From positions 6,696,001 to 6,760,000 of the forward strand of contig JAMPIQ010000002.1 in NCBI GenBank assembly GCA_024699855.1: a DNA stretch of 64,000 nucleotides. Reading direction: 5' to 3'. Each line of letters opens with the position of its first letter. Position 1 is the first letter of the stretch. The position numbers were made by a program, and so were the translations under genes. Below, in pieces: positions 32,120 through 44,351 of the stretch. The notes beneath the pieces are model-generated. The model made no database searches and was not told where the DNA came from. It saw only the letters and a list, made by a program, of their open reading frames with translations. This DNA comes from Aphelenchoides besseyi (Eukaryota; Nematoda; Chromadorea; Rhabditida; Aphelenchoididae).

Positions 32120-35100
32120 GTATGTGCCGAAATTCAATGATAGAACAAACACGATTGCTTGTTTCAGATTACCACGATTCTCAATGCATTTCCCGGCTCG
32201 TGTTTTAACATTCTCTTCTTGTATATGCTTTCTTGCTTCGCATTTCACACAAACATTTGGTTTTTTTTGTATGTTCGCGGCAACTTTATGTCGTTTGCAA
32301 TGTGCAAGTGCAAATAGTCAGTCTATCGTTGAAAGAGATTATTAAACTATGAAACATGTAAACATCAATGAACATTAATTTGAATGCAAAAACCCGCCTC
32401 CGATTGTCACGGAACAAAATAAACGACAAACCGTTTCAAAAACAACAAGGAAACTACTCGAGTAATCAGCAAAGTAACAGGTTACAATATGCAAACCTCA
32501 GTTGTTTGTAGATGAAAACCAATGTGTAGAAGATATTGAGACACTGAAAGTTAATGTGCGCAAACTTTTCAGTCACGAGCTCGAGTTTTTTTGAAGTCGC
32601 CGACGCGTTTGCACAAACATTTTAGAAACACCCTTAGGCAGAACTTCCGGTCATATCGATAAACAATAACAAACTCGGAATATGAAGCGGAGGCGTGAAC
32701 GAGAAAAAGATAAAAATGTTGTCAATCTGCGATCTGCATACTCAAACAGTTCGAGTTCAGAACGATTCGCATTGTACTCGATCGGCACATATTGCAGCTT
32801 GTTGGTGCTTCTCGATGGGTGTGTTTTATGGTCTTGATTTACTTCATCAATTGCACGGTTGTCTATGAGTTAGCGTATAAAAACCGAAAGCCGCATTTTT
32901 GTTGTGCTTTCGAAGATGCCAAAGGCGAAGGGACGAGCAAAAGAGGGCGCGCCGTCTACGCTTATAAATGAGAATATTTGTGGCCAGCAAATGCGGTTTT
33001 CCTTTCAAACGTCCTCTCGTCTCGACGCTGCGCGTGGCCACGAGAGATGTTGTCTTTTTTCCTGTTTTCTGGTTTCACGTTCGAGATTATAATCGAAATT
33101 GTAATCATGAGAACTCCAAGTTTATGAGCGCGAAATAGCTCTTGCATCATCTTCTCGTTAACCATCTTGTTATGTCTACAGACTCTTGAGATGATGTAAG
33201 AGTTCCTTACTGTTCTATGTTCTTTTGCTGGTTCCTACCGATAGACCTTAAGCCGTCGATTTAAACTTCTTTCACGTTGGCCGAGTTACGCGACCGCAAA
33301 TTGCGAAGTTAGACAGGTGCAGCAAAAGTCCCAAATCCAATTTGATTTAACGACATGCTTCAGACACAGACAGTTTATTTCAATGCTTCCAAATTCTCCA
33401 GATTATCCGAAAGACCTTTGAATGTCAACACAAGAAGCTCAATTATTGATATAATTTTACATATTCACCAACTACTTGTGCTTCATCATCGACGTTCATT
33501 TGGTGTTTACATGAAAAGGAAATTAACGCTTCTTGTTGCTTTCAACAAATGCGTTTATAAACAATTAAACGGCCAGTCACTCCCCCTGACAAGCTCTTAA
33601 ATCAAAGTTCAACTGCTCGAGCAAGTTAGCTGATAATCTAATAGAAATCAGTTGACATTTCTTTTGTCAGACTCATGAGCTTTTGTCTCAGCGCACTTTT
33701 GACAATACGCCGATTATCATGCCGTGTAACTGGTCGGTTTTTGTGGTTGATGATTGTCAACTAATCTCGACGTCAAAACCATAACGTAAGCAGAAAGGTT
33801 AGTTTGGCGGATTTACTTCGCTGTTTATTCGTTCAAATCCCTATTTTGCTCGTCACTGCTAATACGAATTTTGAGATCTGATGACTTAAATTTGTTAAAT
33901 CCAAAACGCCTTTCCTTACCGACCAACATTCGCCCTTTGCAAATTTGTTCGCACAAGGGAAGTCAACTAGTGGTTCAAGTTCTTAACACACTATTCGATC
34001 GTCTTTCCAAGATGCATGAATTCAGATCGTTTTCATTTACGTTTCCGACTGTGAACTTGTCGCGAATGTTCCACAGCGATGAATACGAATTAGTGGCGGA
34101 TATCGATTTTCGGTCATACAAAATTCACCTGTTCAACGAAGCTTTCATTGCATGACATCGGAATTGAATTGTCCAATTAAGAATGTTTCTCTATCAGCAC
34201 TCGAACTCAACGGGAATACTCACTTCTAGTCCTCTGACAATTCGCGTGTTTTTGTGCGCGTTTCGGTTTGTAATCCACCGCGCAATGCGACCGCCCGAAG
34301 AATCCAATTCGACGGAAAGAGAACAATTCGCATTTCCGTTCGGAAATTGCAACCTGTGATTTCGATTAATCGTCGCATGTGCTTTCGATGTTTATTCTGC
34401 GTCCACAAATGCCATTCGTTTCAACGGTTGGAGTGGTGCAGACCTTCGTAGTACTCATTTGTTCGAATGATTTGGCCATTGGAACAAACAGAAAACTCGT
34501 TCATCAACCGTGAGTCTCGATGCAACAACGAGTGACTGTTTGCGGCCGTCTGCGTTCGAAGTTCCGCTTCTTTTTGTGGACCGGTTGGCTCCCGCTGCCG
34601 GAGGACCTTTTTGGTGATGCGCAGCAGTTGTCTCTCGTCTTCTTTTCGTTGTTCGATTTCGCATGTCGTTTGAGTTCTGAAATTTGACGAGCAAAACGAT
34701 TGACCGCCTTTTTTATTCACAAGTTCATTTGGGAGCGGTTAAACGTTTTCGTATCGACTTCGTGGTCTTCAACACGAAACCGCTCGTTCACGTGAATTTG
34801 TATCGAATGAGAATCGGTTGTTTTCCTCGAACTGTTGAAATGTTTGGCTAATTACATGTAAAGTCTCATCAGGTTGTCGTTTTAGGTTGATTTCTCGTGC
34901 TGTTTTTGCTCGAATCTACTTTTCTATTGACCTTTGAAAAACAAAAAGATATCGCGTTAACCGGCTGTTCGTTTACGTTTAAAACCACGACAATACGCCC
35001 ACGTTTCCGCCTGTAACTTGCCTCTTGTTTGCTAACAAAGTCATCAGTGAACTGGAGCTCGATTGCTGATAAGACGAATTTTCCCGTCCGAGACTTTCGA

Positions 35101-35260
35101 TCTGCAAACTTGGAATTTCGGATTCGTGAAGTTCTTTTCTTGTATTCGCCATTTTTTTGCAAAAACGTTCCGATGATCGTGCAGAAGTCTGGACAGCGCT
35201 AGTCGCAACGACCGAAATCAAAAGGCAATTTCCGATGTTCGGCGGTTGTATTCATGAATT
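32120..35260. other. gene-poor interval between EHBP1 and RasGRP
   Basis: Short frames exist on both strands without recognisable domains. A TATAAAA at 32876-32882 precedes the small frame at 32916. A copy of TCAACGGGAATACT lies at 34207-34220. The rest is probably intergenic regulatory DNA or first-intron sequence. Confidence 0.4.
32916..33092 (+). CDS. small basic protein, hypothetical
   Basis: ATG 32916 opens a 58-codon frame beginning MPKAKGRAKEGAPSTL, with a basic start, then a Ser/Cys-rich second half. A TATAAAA lies 40 bases upstream, a plausible core promoter. No family recognised; it could be only the first exon of a longer gene or noncoding. Confidence 0.2.
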   Translation: MPKAKGRAKEGAPSTLINENICGQQMRFSFQTSSRLDAARGHERCCLFSCFLVSRSRL

Positions 35261-38200
35261 ATGAACGGGAGTCGAGTGCAATCTGATTCTCCTTCTCGAG
35301 CGTTTTTCTTTGCGTGTTCACTTAAACTTACAGTAACTAAAATGACCTTAGGATCCGTCCATTCAAAGTACGGCCAAGAGACTTTCAAACCGACTGCTCA
35401 ACGAATTCTGGGTCGCCATTTTTGGCATTTGCTTTCATTTACAGAAACCACGCCGGCTTCAATTATATCAAAGGTGGAGCTGTGTTCGTCGGCGATAGTT
35501 TTTCACTCAAGCGCCAAAACGCATGAATGTTCTTCTCACAAAATTGGTGGTGAGTTTTGACGATTGAAAGCATGTTAAATGATCACTCTTATTGGCATGA
35601 ATTCTTTCGAGCTTATTTCAGGTGATGCACGAATTCTCCTACCAACTTGGGCTAACGGAAGTCCTCATCCCGTTCCAGCAAGTCCGAGCATCACTCTTTC
35701 CAATTGCTCTTCATCACCGACTACAAAAAAAGGCGAAAACTTTCCGATGAACGAAATCACTGAAATTCATTCCAATTTGCCTTCTTCGTCGACCACACCG
35801 CCTCCCGATTCGCCACGCCAATTGCCACCAGTGATTTGTACTCACGGTGCCGAAGATGAGCTGAGTCCTTTCGAATTGGTTCGCCATTGTTGCGAATCGT
35901 TTGGTAAGTAGAAATCTAATCATCTTTGAAGTCTTATGAACACTGAACCTAATTCTTTTGTTGACGTTTGTGCTTTGACTTTCGCAGCACAAAAACCATT
36001 TTGCTGTTCAAATTTCCAGAAGTCTCCGACTTTTTTGGCAATTTGATTACCGAGTAGATTTGCGGGTTTGAGCGGCTAGTACTCGCAAATCCAATTGTAC
36101 TTCTGGAGACCGCATCAAATCAAAACCTTCGAGAATACGACGTTTAGATTGCGTCAGAACTGTTAGCAAAACATTCATTTGGATGATAGTTTCCGTTCGG
36201 AAGAAGAACTCCACCGAATGGAACCCTGAAAGTGACGTTTTATTTCTTAATTCGATTCTTCCATTGCGTCATTTTTTGCGGTTTACAGAAACTGCGTCGA
36301 GGAGCGTCTGAAAATACTAAACAGACGCTTTTGGCAACAAGATGCCAGAAAATCGGATTTGTTTTCATCTTTTTTTGGATGTCCGTTAATCTCCGCATTT
36401 CCTTTGTCTACATTCGGAACTCAACACCGCCGGGAATCTGATTAACTTCATTAACTGCAAGTTCAAGCTAGACGCCTTTTTTCTTGCTGCGAAATAGTTC
36501 GGACATTGAGAAAGAACCAACCAACAATGCAAATTGAACACAAAAAACCTTCTCGTGGCTGCAGAGATTCCGAGAAGCAGTCCAAGAGAAGCACAGAGTC
36601 GACTTTTAAAACATGATTAACATTTTTACAAGGACAGAAATGCAAATGACATCAGATTTCGCATTCTTCTCATAAACCTCTGCAATTGCTGAGAATTTAA
36701 TTGTCGAACTTTAGATGATGATGGAGAACCATTGAATGACTTTCCGCATTGTCTTTTCATGGTTGGCGAGTGGCTGATGGAAAACAACACGGAACTTATG
36801 GCTCAATTCGTTGCTCTTTACAAAGTAAGTTTATTGACAGAAACTACGAATTATACACGAAAACTTAACCTCGACCACAATTTGCCGTGGTACATAAAAG
36901 CCAGAAATTTCCGAAATCATTTGGCACACGCACACCGTCCTCGTTAATTTGAGGTCGAACACCGGTGTACTGCTGATAAGTAGCGGCCGCGTACTTGTAC
37001 TGAGGCATCGGGTCCGGCTGATACTGCGGATAGGGGTTCTCATAAGGCATGTAGCGTTGTGCAACTGCCATTTGAACCAAAATAAGAACAAACAAAATAT
37101 AAGACATAGCCGAAGAGAACGACTAAAAGTTCGGATGATCAAGTACTGCGATTGTGTTATCAGTCTTCTTAATTCATTTCTTTTTGCGAACATAAGCAGC
37201 GAAATCCAGATTCTACGCAGGATGAAGAAAAGAGTGTCATGAAAAGATGCACGTTATAGATCGAAAAGTAAAATGAAATACTGAATTGCAGGAAGATTTT
37301 GATACATTTGCCGAAAGAGTTTGTTATGCGGTTGGATTTTGGATTCGAAATTTCCCAGTAAATTTCGATGAAAACTCGCAACTTTGTCGACTGGTTGAAC
37401 GTCTCAAGAAAATGGCAATCGAAGATCAGCTGCCCGGTTATGTTTTCCACGATCTGGACATTTCATCAATGTAAGCTTGCTAACGAACACACAAACAACG
37501 ATTCGTTCAGACCGTCGTATGCTTGGCTTCGTAACGTTTCGGTTCGCAATCCGGTTAGTCGACATGTTTCACTTTCATTCGATCAGTGGAGTCCTGCCGA
37601 CATTTCAACTTCGATGAGTCACATTGATTACAAAGTCTTGAGTCGAGTAACGGTAATTGAGGCTGCTCGTAGAATCTCCATTAAAATAGTGTTTAGATAC
37701 CGGAGATAAAAAAATACGTTAAATCGACAAAGTTACATCAAACTCCAATTCTTGAAAGATCAATTGCGGTGTTCAATGTAGGACTGAGCTACTAAATGAA
37801 AACTGAACAATCGTGTTTATAGAGTTTGTCAAGTTGGATACAATGCATGATATTAAGTAAAAGTACACCCAATGAGCGAGCTGCTATTATTTCCAAGTTT
37901 GTTAACGTCGGAAAGGTGGGCAAAAACATAGGATTAACGTATAATCAAGCTCTCTAGCATTTACGTAAATTGGCAAACTTTAACACTTTGTATGCGGTAA
38001 TTGGTGGAGTTAGTCACAGTAATATATCGCGGTTATCAAAAACTCAAGCATGTCTCTCTCAAGAGACCCGAAAGGTAAATCGAATTGTTAGATTCCAGAT
38101 TACGGATAAGATTTAGGATCTCAACATGCTTACAAATTTACTTTCAAATTCCAACAACTTTTGTTCTTATCGTCGCGCGCTACAAGAAGTGAAAGGATTC

Positions 38201-40022
38201 CGAATTCCGATCATGGGCATCCACTTGAAGGATCTGATAGCATGGGCTGGTGGTCAGAATTTCGACAAAACTCGACGTATTTCTGAACGACGACTTTTTC
38301 AACTCGGCCAACTACTCTCGTATTTTCTCGGCGCCAATCGATCTGCACACAACTTTCCCGAAGCAAACATGGACCTCATCAACACATTGAAAGTATCGTT
38401 GGACATTGTTTACAACGAAGAAGACATTTATGCCCTTTCGTTAAAACGGGAACCTCGAACTTTACTTAACGTTTGTTGCGAGCTTCGAAGTTCAATTTAC
38501 AATCAATTTTCAGTTCCAAAACTCTAAGCCCGTTATTTTCGCTGAATGGGCTGCGGGCATTAGTCAGACACCCGATCCGGAAACCGTCAACAAACATATC
38601 AGCGCGATGGTCGAAGCGGTCTTCAAACACTACGATCACGATCGTGATGGCGTGATTTCTCGTGACGAATTCGAACAAATTGCATGCAATTTTCCGTTTA
38701 TTGATTCATTCGGTGCCATAGATGCTGACCGGTATTCAAACCGATCGTTTTTTGTACTCCTGTATGATTTCAGTGATGGACAGATCAGTAAATCCGAAAT
38801 GATGAACTACTTCAAGAACTTCAACAAGCATTCGCTTGAGATTCGTCGCGGCTTCAAACACAACTTTCACGAAACAACTTTCATAACTCCCGCTTACTGT
38901 GGACATTGTAACAAATTGGTTTTTTCAATTCTTTTTTATGCTCAACTAACATGTTTGTTTCAGCTTTGGGGTCTCATTCGTCAAGGATTCAAATGCAAAG
39001 ACTGCGGATTCATCGCTCATCGTCGTCCCTGTAAAGATGATGCGGTAGCAGAATGCAGGAAACGTAGAAATCAAAGCGGTTTTGGATCGTGGCTGATGTC
39101 ATCTCCGAAGCCAACTACAATATCAACGATTGTTTTACCCGAAAATGAAACAACAGTCGAATCGAATGATCGAAATCAACTGACAACACGAAAACCAAAA
39201 AAGGGACTCTTTATAACTAACAGGTTGGTTTTTATGAAATTTGAGTTCTATCCTTTAAGTCATAAAGTCTTTTGTTATGTTTCTATTTAACAGGAATTTT
39301 GTGTTTTATGCTTATGTGTATTGCAAAGTAGATTTCCAAGTTTTTTTGTCTTCAATGCTTCTTTTTCTCGAGCTTAACAACTTGTTTGCTATTGGTGAAA
39401 CGTCTGATTGTCCGAATTACAGATCGTCTAAGAATCGAACTGTGAGTACCGTCTCAGAATCCCAATCTCCGGAGCCTCCGCATTCTGCCGGTTATGTAAG
39501 AAAAACTGCTCCGGTGTCGTGTCAGCCGAATTTGGTCGCCCAAAACAGCACCACGTCGACTAGTTCCGGCGGAGTAAACGGTGTTCTTGACACAGTGTTC
39601 TCAAGTGGTAATACGTTACGATCGTCTTTCCATCGTTTTATTCGTTCGCGTAAAAACAGGACCACGTCGAATACGGTCGATTACAGGCATGTTTGTATTT
39701 CTCTTCTCCTACGAAAGTCCTGTTACTCATTTTTAATAGTTTTTGTGTTCTGGGTATCAAAATTATGGGTTTTTGTTAAAGAAGTGCTTTTCGTAAATCA
39801 CATTCCAGTTACAGAACCTCCAGTCCGGACCCCTTGCATTTGGATCGTGACAGTGCAATCGCATCGTTGGCAACTGAAGAAGTTTTCGAAGACGATTCAA
39901 GTCGACACTCATCAGCCGCGAGTATAAATCAGAATCCGGTGGATGTGTCCGCCCCAAACACGACTCGTTCTCATCAATCAGTAAGAAGAAACGGAAACGA
40001 TGGATCGACAACTGTACGTTAG
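35261..40022 (+). CDS. RasGRP-type Ras/Rap guanine nucleotide exchange factor
   Basis: A large multi-exon gene. The first exons (ATG 35261, 5' end uncertain) give a variable Ser/Pro-rich N-terminus that joins in phase to [14 protein letters not shown]. The RasGEF N-domain ([27 protein letters not shown]) and catalytic CDC25 domain ([54 protein letters not shown]) follow. Two EF hands come next ([12 protein letters not shown] and [12 protein letters not shown]), then a C1 domain (HNFHETTF...[20 protein letters not shown]) and a Ser-rich tail ending at TAG 40020-40022. This is the RasGRP/RGEF-1 architecture: diacylglycerol- and calcium-responsive activation of Ras or Rap at membranes, largely neuronal in worms. 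The C1 domain has one extra residue in its last zinc-site spacing. An intron holds a nested gene. Confidence 0.93.
36865..37107 (-). CDS. small secreted Tyr/Pro-rich peptide, nested in a RasGRP intron
   Basis: A single uninterrupted 80-codon frame starts at ATG 37107 and stops at TAA 36865-36867. Residues 1-17 form a clear signal peptide ([17 protein letters not shown]). The mature part is tyrosine- and proline-rich ([20 protein letters not shown]), then [16 protein letters not shown] and a two-cysteine end ([11 protein letters not shown]). It lies wholly inside a 467-base RasGRP intron (36825-37291), on the opposite strand. The composition suggests a cuticle/structural or secreted peptide; the function is unknown. 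Confidence 0.6.
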   Translation of the reverse strand: MSYILFVLILVQMAVAQRYMPYENPYPQYQPDPMPQYKYAAATYQQYTGVRPQINEDGVRVPNDFGNFWLLCTTANCGRG

Positions 40023-41611
40023 AAGTCACGATGTCAAAGTTGATGTCGCAACGTTTAAATGAAATTTTCTGCTCATTCCTATTTTACATTTTTGATTGCT
40101 TTCAATTTTTTCAAAAAAATGACATTCCATTTGTTTGTAAGCCCGGTTAAATTATTTACTGTGAATATCCTGCCATACGTGTGCAACACATCAGTCAAGT
40201 TCTCATTGTCTTCAAATATCAATTTGATGTAAATTATCGCTATTTTTCGAATAAATACCCTAACGTGTCCCTTACTCCAAACATCTTCAAGACGACTTGA
40301 CATTCCAACTAATTACCGTAGAATCAATTCACCAAACTCACATTCAAAACGTGAAATTATTGGCTGATTGGTGGCTTCCTCGGCGAATTCGAATGTCAAA
40401 ATCTGAAGACAAAAACAACGGTCAGACTGGAAGCGGACTATAAAAGAAGGTTGCAATTCGATTGGTCTCCGTGGAGCTTGTACACTTTCCATTCGAACGG
40501 TCTTACAGTGATTCATTGAGTGATGCCCGAGCAAAACAGTGAGTCATAATTATTGATCACGTGATTGTTCGACTAATCGAAAGCTCCAAACTTATCGTAT
40601 TACTTTGTTTCTTCATCGTCATTACCGAAAGGGCGTGGTCGAAGAAAACAAATCGTACGCTCGCAAAGTTCGTTTTGCGTATAAAACACGCAAACTGCCG
40701 TCAAAAATTGTTGGGTTCAGATCGCGGACACTTCTCAACTGGTTACGAGCAATGGATGACCGTTTTCAGGTCAACTGTTTTTTCTTTGTATTGCGATTTG
40801 TTTGATATTTGAGATCGTCGGTCGAACGACGTGGATTGTTCACTGCAGCTCGGTATTGAAAGGCGACTGGAAATCGCCCGTTGCGTTCAGCTCCAAATAC
40901 GACAAATTGCAGAAACTCGAAAACCAGTTTGAATTCAACTTTTCCTCCATTTGTTCTCGAACTCTGCTGTCGTTTGGTACCCTTCTTTCTGATGAGTTTA
41001 CTGTAAGATTGTACCGTAATAACATGAGACTTCTTCGCTCTTTAACCCTCTTGATTGAGAGTTCAAATGTTGATATTCGCTTCTTGAGGTGTTTGCTCAC
41101 TAATGACCAAGTAATTTTTGCTCATTAAACGACTTTCATCACTTGGTCGAAAGGAAAAGATCATCGTCGTTGTCTCTTCGATTGAATAGCAACTTTTTTG
41201 TTTTCGAAATTTCAATCGAGATTCTCCATTCGCGTATATAAGTGTAGGCTCCATGATGAACGACCTTCGAGGGACTGAAAACCAAATTGTCTCGGGTTTA
41301 ATTCGGATGTTTCTGATGGTCAGAATTTAGCATAACGGTTCTTTTTTGCTCGTTGTAAAAATTGTAACTTTGATGTTAAAATTGAGCGATGACGCGGGAG
41401 TTGTTCAGCGAATTTTGACGTCAGCGTAGCGTCTAAAACACGATTGATGGAGTTTGTTCGTAAATTTATTAATCGATGGCCCGTTTTGCGGGTGGCGCGG
41501 GAGTGAACGATGGAAATAAACTTAATTGCTTCAATGCAACGGTTGTTCTTTTATCGAGATTACTTTCTTAGATACGCGTCTGATGTGGGTCTTCAGTTTG
41601 CTCTATTTCAG
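40023..41611. other. intergenic, no convincing gene
   Basis: Short open frames on both strands (for example 40802-41128 plus) lack recognisable motifs or splice structure. A TATATAAG at about 41234 could be a core promoter element. I see no supported gene. Confidence 0.4.
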
Positions 41612-41952
41612 ATGTTTGGTCTGAGAATACATACGATTGCCCTCTTTTTCGTGCTTCTTTTTATCGTCACTGAAGCCCGGCAACGAGCGAACAAACACGA
41701 GGATTTCGGCATCAGGTAAAAGATCGATAGTTGGCCTTCTGAATCGTTGTTTTTAGACGCAATTTGGATCGTTTAGTTGAACTGCGCGCCAAAAGATCGA
41801 ATCCTGTCTACGTTGAACTGCTAGACGTAAGTTGCGAGAATCAGGACATTGATATCTTTTGTTTGTTTCAGACATCAATGGGACGACATCGACGTCAAGC
41901 GGAGTTTGACGCTTCTGCTAACAAACAGCAAAGTTTTGGTGTTGCCAAGTGA
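41612..41952 (+). CDS. candidate neuropeptide precursor
   Basis: Three small exons (41612-41715, 41757-41826, 41872-41952) join in phase to an 84-residue protein; ATG 41612 is directly behind TATTTCAG. Residues 1-22 are a strong signal peptide (MFGLRIHTIALFFVLLFIVTEA). The remainder is basic with processing sites: RR, then KR, then GRHRR. The segment between KR and GRHRR is SNPVYVELLDTSM, followed by Gly, as expected for a C-terminally amidated peptide. A C-terminal part QAEFDASANKQQSFGVAK follows. This layout (leader, dibasic sites, Gly before a basic site) is that of prohormones. I do not match the peptide to a known family. Introns are 41 and 45 bases. Confidence 0.6.
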
Positions 41953-42630
41953 ATTGAATGTTTTTCACCAAGTGTTCAGCATTTCTAGAGCTTTATCACA
42001 ATGTAAATAATCAGTAATGGTTGTATTCCTGGTTGGTATTGTTTTTATTTTTCTAGTTAACATAAAGACTTCAACGTTCCTATTACTGTGCATGTTGACA
42101 GATGATTTATTCAACTGAAATTGTATTGATGTCGAAAACAACTTTGATAAAACGAAAAGTGTTAGAAATCAAGAGTTGTCGTTAATGTTGTGTAAGTTCG
42201 GCAAATTCACCCACTTCGCATCCGTGGAGCGCGTACTTCCGCTTTGTGTGGGCATAGCACTATTGAACTGAGGTGTTTAGCGAACTCCACTTGACTGCTG
42301 GTTTGTCGACTTAACGCACGTGTCAAGAAGAACTTCTGAAGAATCATGGTTAAAAAAGACGTTGAGAATAAACGGTACTGTACAAAGAAGGTCGTCCCTT
42401 GAACACACAAACAAGTCTACGGTGTTGCTGTCAATCTGAAGGCTCACCAATAACAAAGAAACCACAAATACAGTTGACTAATAGTTTCGATCGAGTTGAA
42501 ATCTATTTTAAGCTACTAATAAGTTGATATAGCAATCTGAATATAAACTTGAAAATTCCGTTTATTTGCGTTACACTTATTATTGGCAGTAATAAGATCT
42601 TAAATGGCCGTAAATTGCAACAATTTGTTT

Positions 42631-44351
42631 CTAAACACTTTGTGAAAACTGTAATGGATGTCCCGTTTCTTGAAGTACGTCGATTGTAATGTTGGCGTTT
42701 GAAGCACAAACCACTTCTGTGAATATTGCTGACTCTTCCAATGGAATTGGCACCGTGTGCCAAGTAAACGCTGGAAGTCGAATTGCTTGTCCTAAAATCT
42801 TGGTGTTTATGAGCAAAAAAAGAGCTAAGAATATTCTTGTAATCAGAAATTTCATAACAGGTCTGTGGTTTCTCGTCATTGCTCTTTTCTCTGCCTGCGA
42901 CGACCTGCAAACGCCTTCGCACACCACTACGCCATACAAGCAACCACTCCGTAGTGTACGCGATGTGAACTAATAGCAAGCAAGAAAGCAATAAACTTCC
43001 ATTAAAATATATGCTTTTAGAAAAAAAAGTATTAGATTTTTACCTTCGTGAAATACGAACGCTTTCAAAGTTGCTTCATCCGGCTCTCCTTTGTTCCCGT
43101 GTTTTGGCAATGCAAATCCCATAATATAAGAAACCTCCGTTGAGGCTGGTTTCAAGAAAAAATCGCCATCTGGCCTAGCCATCAGCAACTGTAAACTAAA
43201 CATTTAGCAAATCTCAACGACTTGTACCAACATTCACTTTGTAGAGGCCTAGTTCGTGTTGTTTCTCAACTCCCGGCTTCCCTTCATCGCCGGCAAAACT
43301 GCCGCTGAAGCCCTAAAAATATTGACTTCGTATTGCACTAAGACTGCTTATGACCTTGAAGAAAAGTTCGCTGCTTCCAATCGATTCAACTGACCGTTCG
43401 TGTCCACCGTTTTCTTTCTTCTCTAAACCGATTGTCAAAATTTCACTTCCATGTACTCACCTATCCATGTCATTTGAAAATCTTGTTCTAGCGGCCCATG
43501 AAATCCGTCTTGTGTTATGCTTCCGGGCCATTGGGTTTCCGTAACCTCTACCGTGAGATTTGGATCGGTAATAATTTCTCCATATTGAAAGTTCTCAACA
43601 GTCGCCTTTTCGATTGAAATCAATTTCTTGGCAAACGATTTGGGCAAATGTTCATTTCCAGAAGCCAAATGACGTTGAATACGACCGACTGCAACCGGTG
43701 TAGAGCGATCCACCTTCATCATATTGATTAGCGGCGGTTCCACGGAATCAGGCAAAAACGATTCAACGGCGTTGGATATTCGATGGATAGCCGTATAATC
43801 AAGTCCAAAACGAGCGGGAATCGGCATTGAGTGTTTAACAAAGGGTTCAAGAAGAGCGGTTTCATCGGGAGAAAAACGAATGGCATTCAGTTTATGGTCC
43901 ACGTTTTCAACCAAAATGTAATAGTACTCGATGTTTTGATCCGAAGGCACGTAGGAAACTTCGCCGTCAAGTTGCGCAATAAACATACCCGTGTATTTAA
44001 TGACATTGGGTTCAAGTCTTTCAGCTACAGCTTGTGGCTGAAAAAAACTAACAAATCAATCGCTTTAACACATTTAACTCACGACTTCACTAACTGGAAA
44101 AATCAATTGATTGTGCTCCCAAACAACTCGAATATCTTCGGCAACAACTTTTCCTCCATCACCGGTTTGCGTTTTTCGACAATTTTTCTCACACGGCCAA
44201 GGTAACTTCTTCAAAGTATTTGGATCAAAACTAAAAACACAAATGACATTTTAACTGAACATACTACTTGCTTCTTAACTGCTCTGATTCCATTTAGAAT
44301 AAGGTCAGAAAACGGCGTAACAGCAATGTGTTTTGCATAGTAGTTTGGCAT
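42631..44351 (-). CDS. unrecognised multi-exon protein
   Basis: A chain of at least six exons on the minus strand. In order: NYYAKHIAVTPFSDLILNGI; FDPNTLKKLPWPCEKNCRKT with VVWEHNQLIFPVSE; a 190-residue exon with QLDGEVSYVPSDQNIEYYYI, YTAIHRISNAVESFLPDS and EVTETQWPG; KKENGGHERSVESIGSS; GFSGSFAGDEGKPGVEK; ARPDGDFFLKPASTEVSYIM with LPKHGNKGEPDEATLKAFVF; and a last exon ending LQETGHPLQFSQSV at stop 42631-42633. Phases agree at most junctions. Four-cysteine and glycine-rich segments suggest an extracellular or luminal protein, but the true 5' exon (somewhere up to 44870) and any signal peptide are not resolved. I recognise no family. Confidence 0.6.

Noticed and set aside
33826..33850. GTTCAAATCCC, resembling a tRNA B-box
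   Set aside because: No cloverleaf or A-box can be drawn from the bases upstream; no tRNA was found in the window by eye.
33871..34155. 94-codon plus-strand frame
   Set aside because: Begins with TTG rather than ATG and shows no recognisable domain or splice context.
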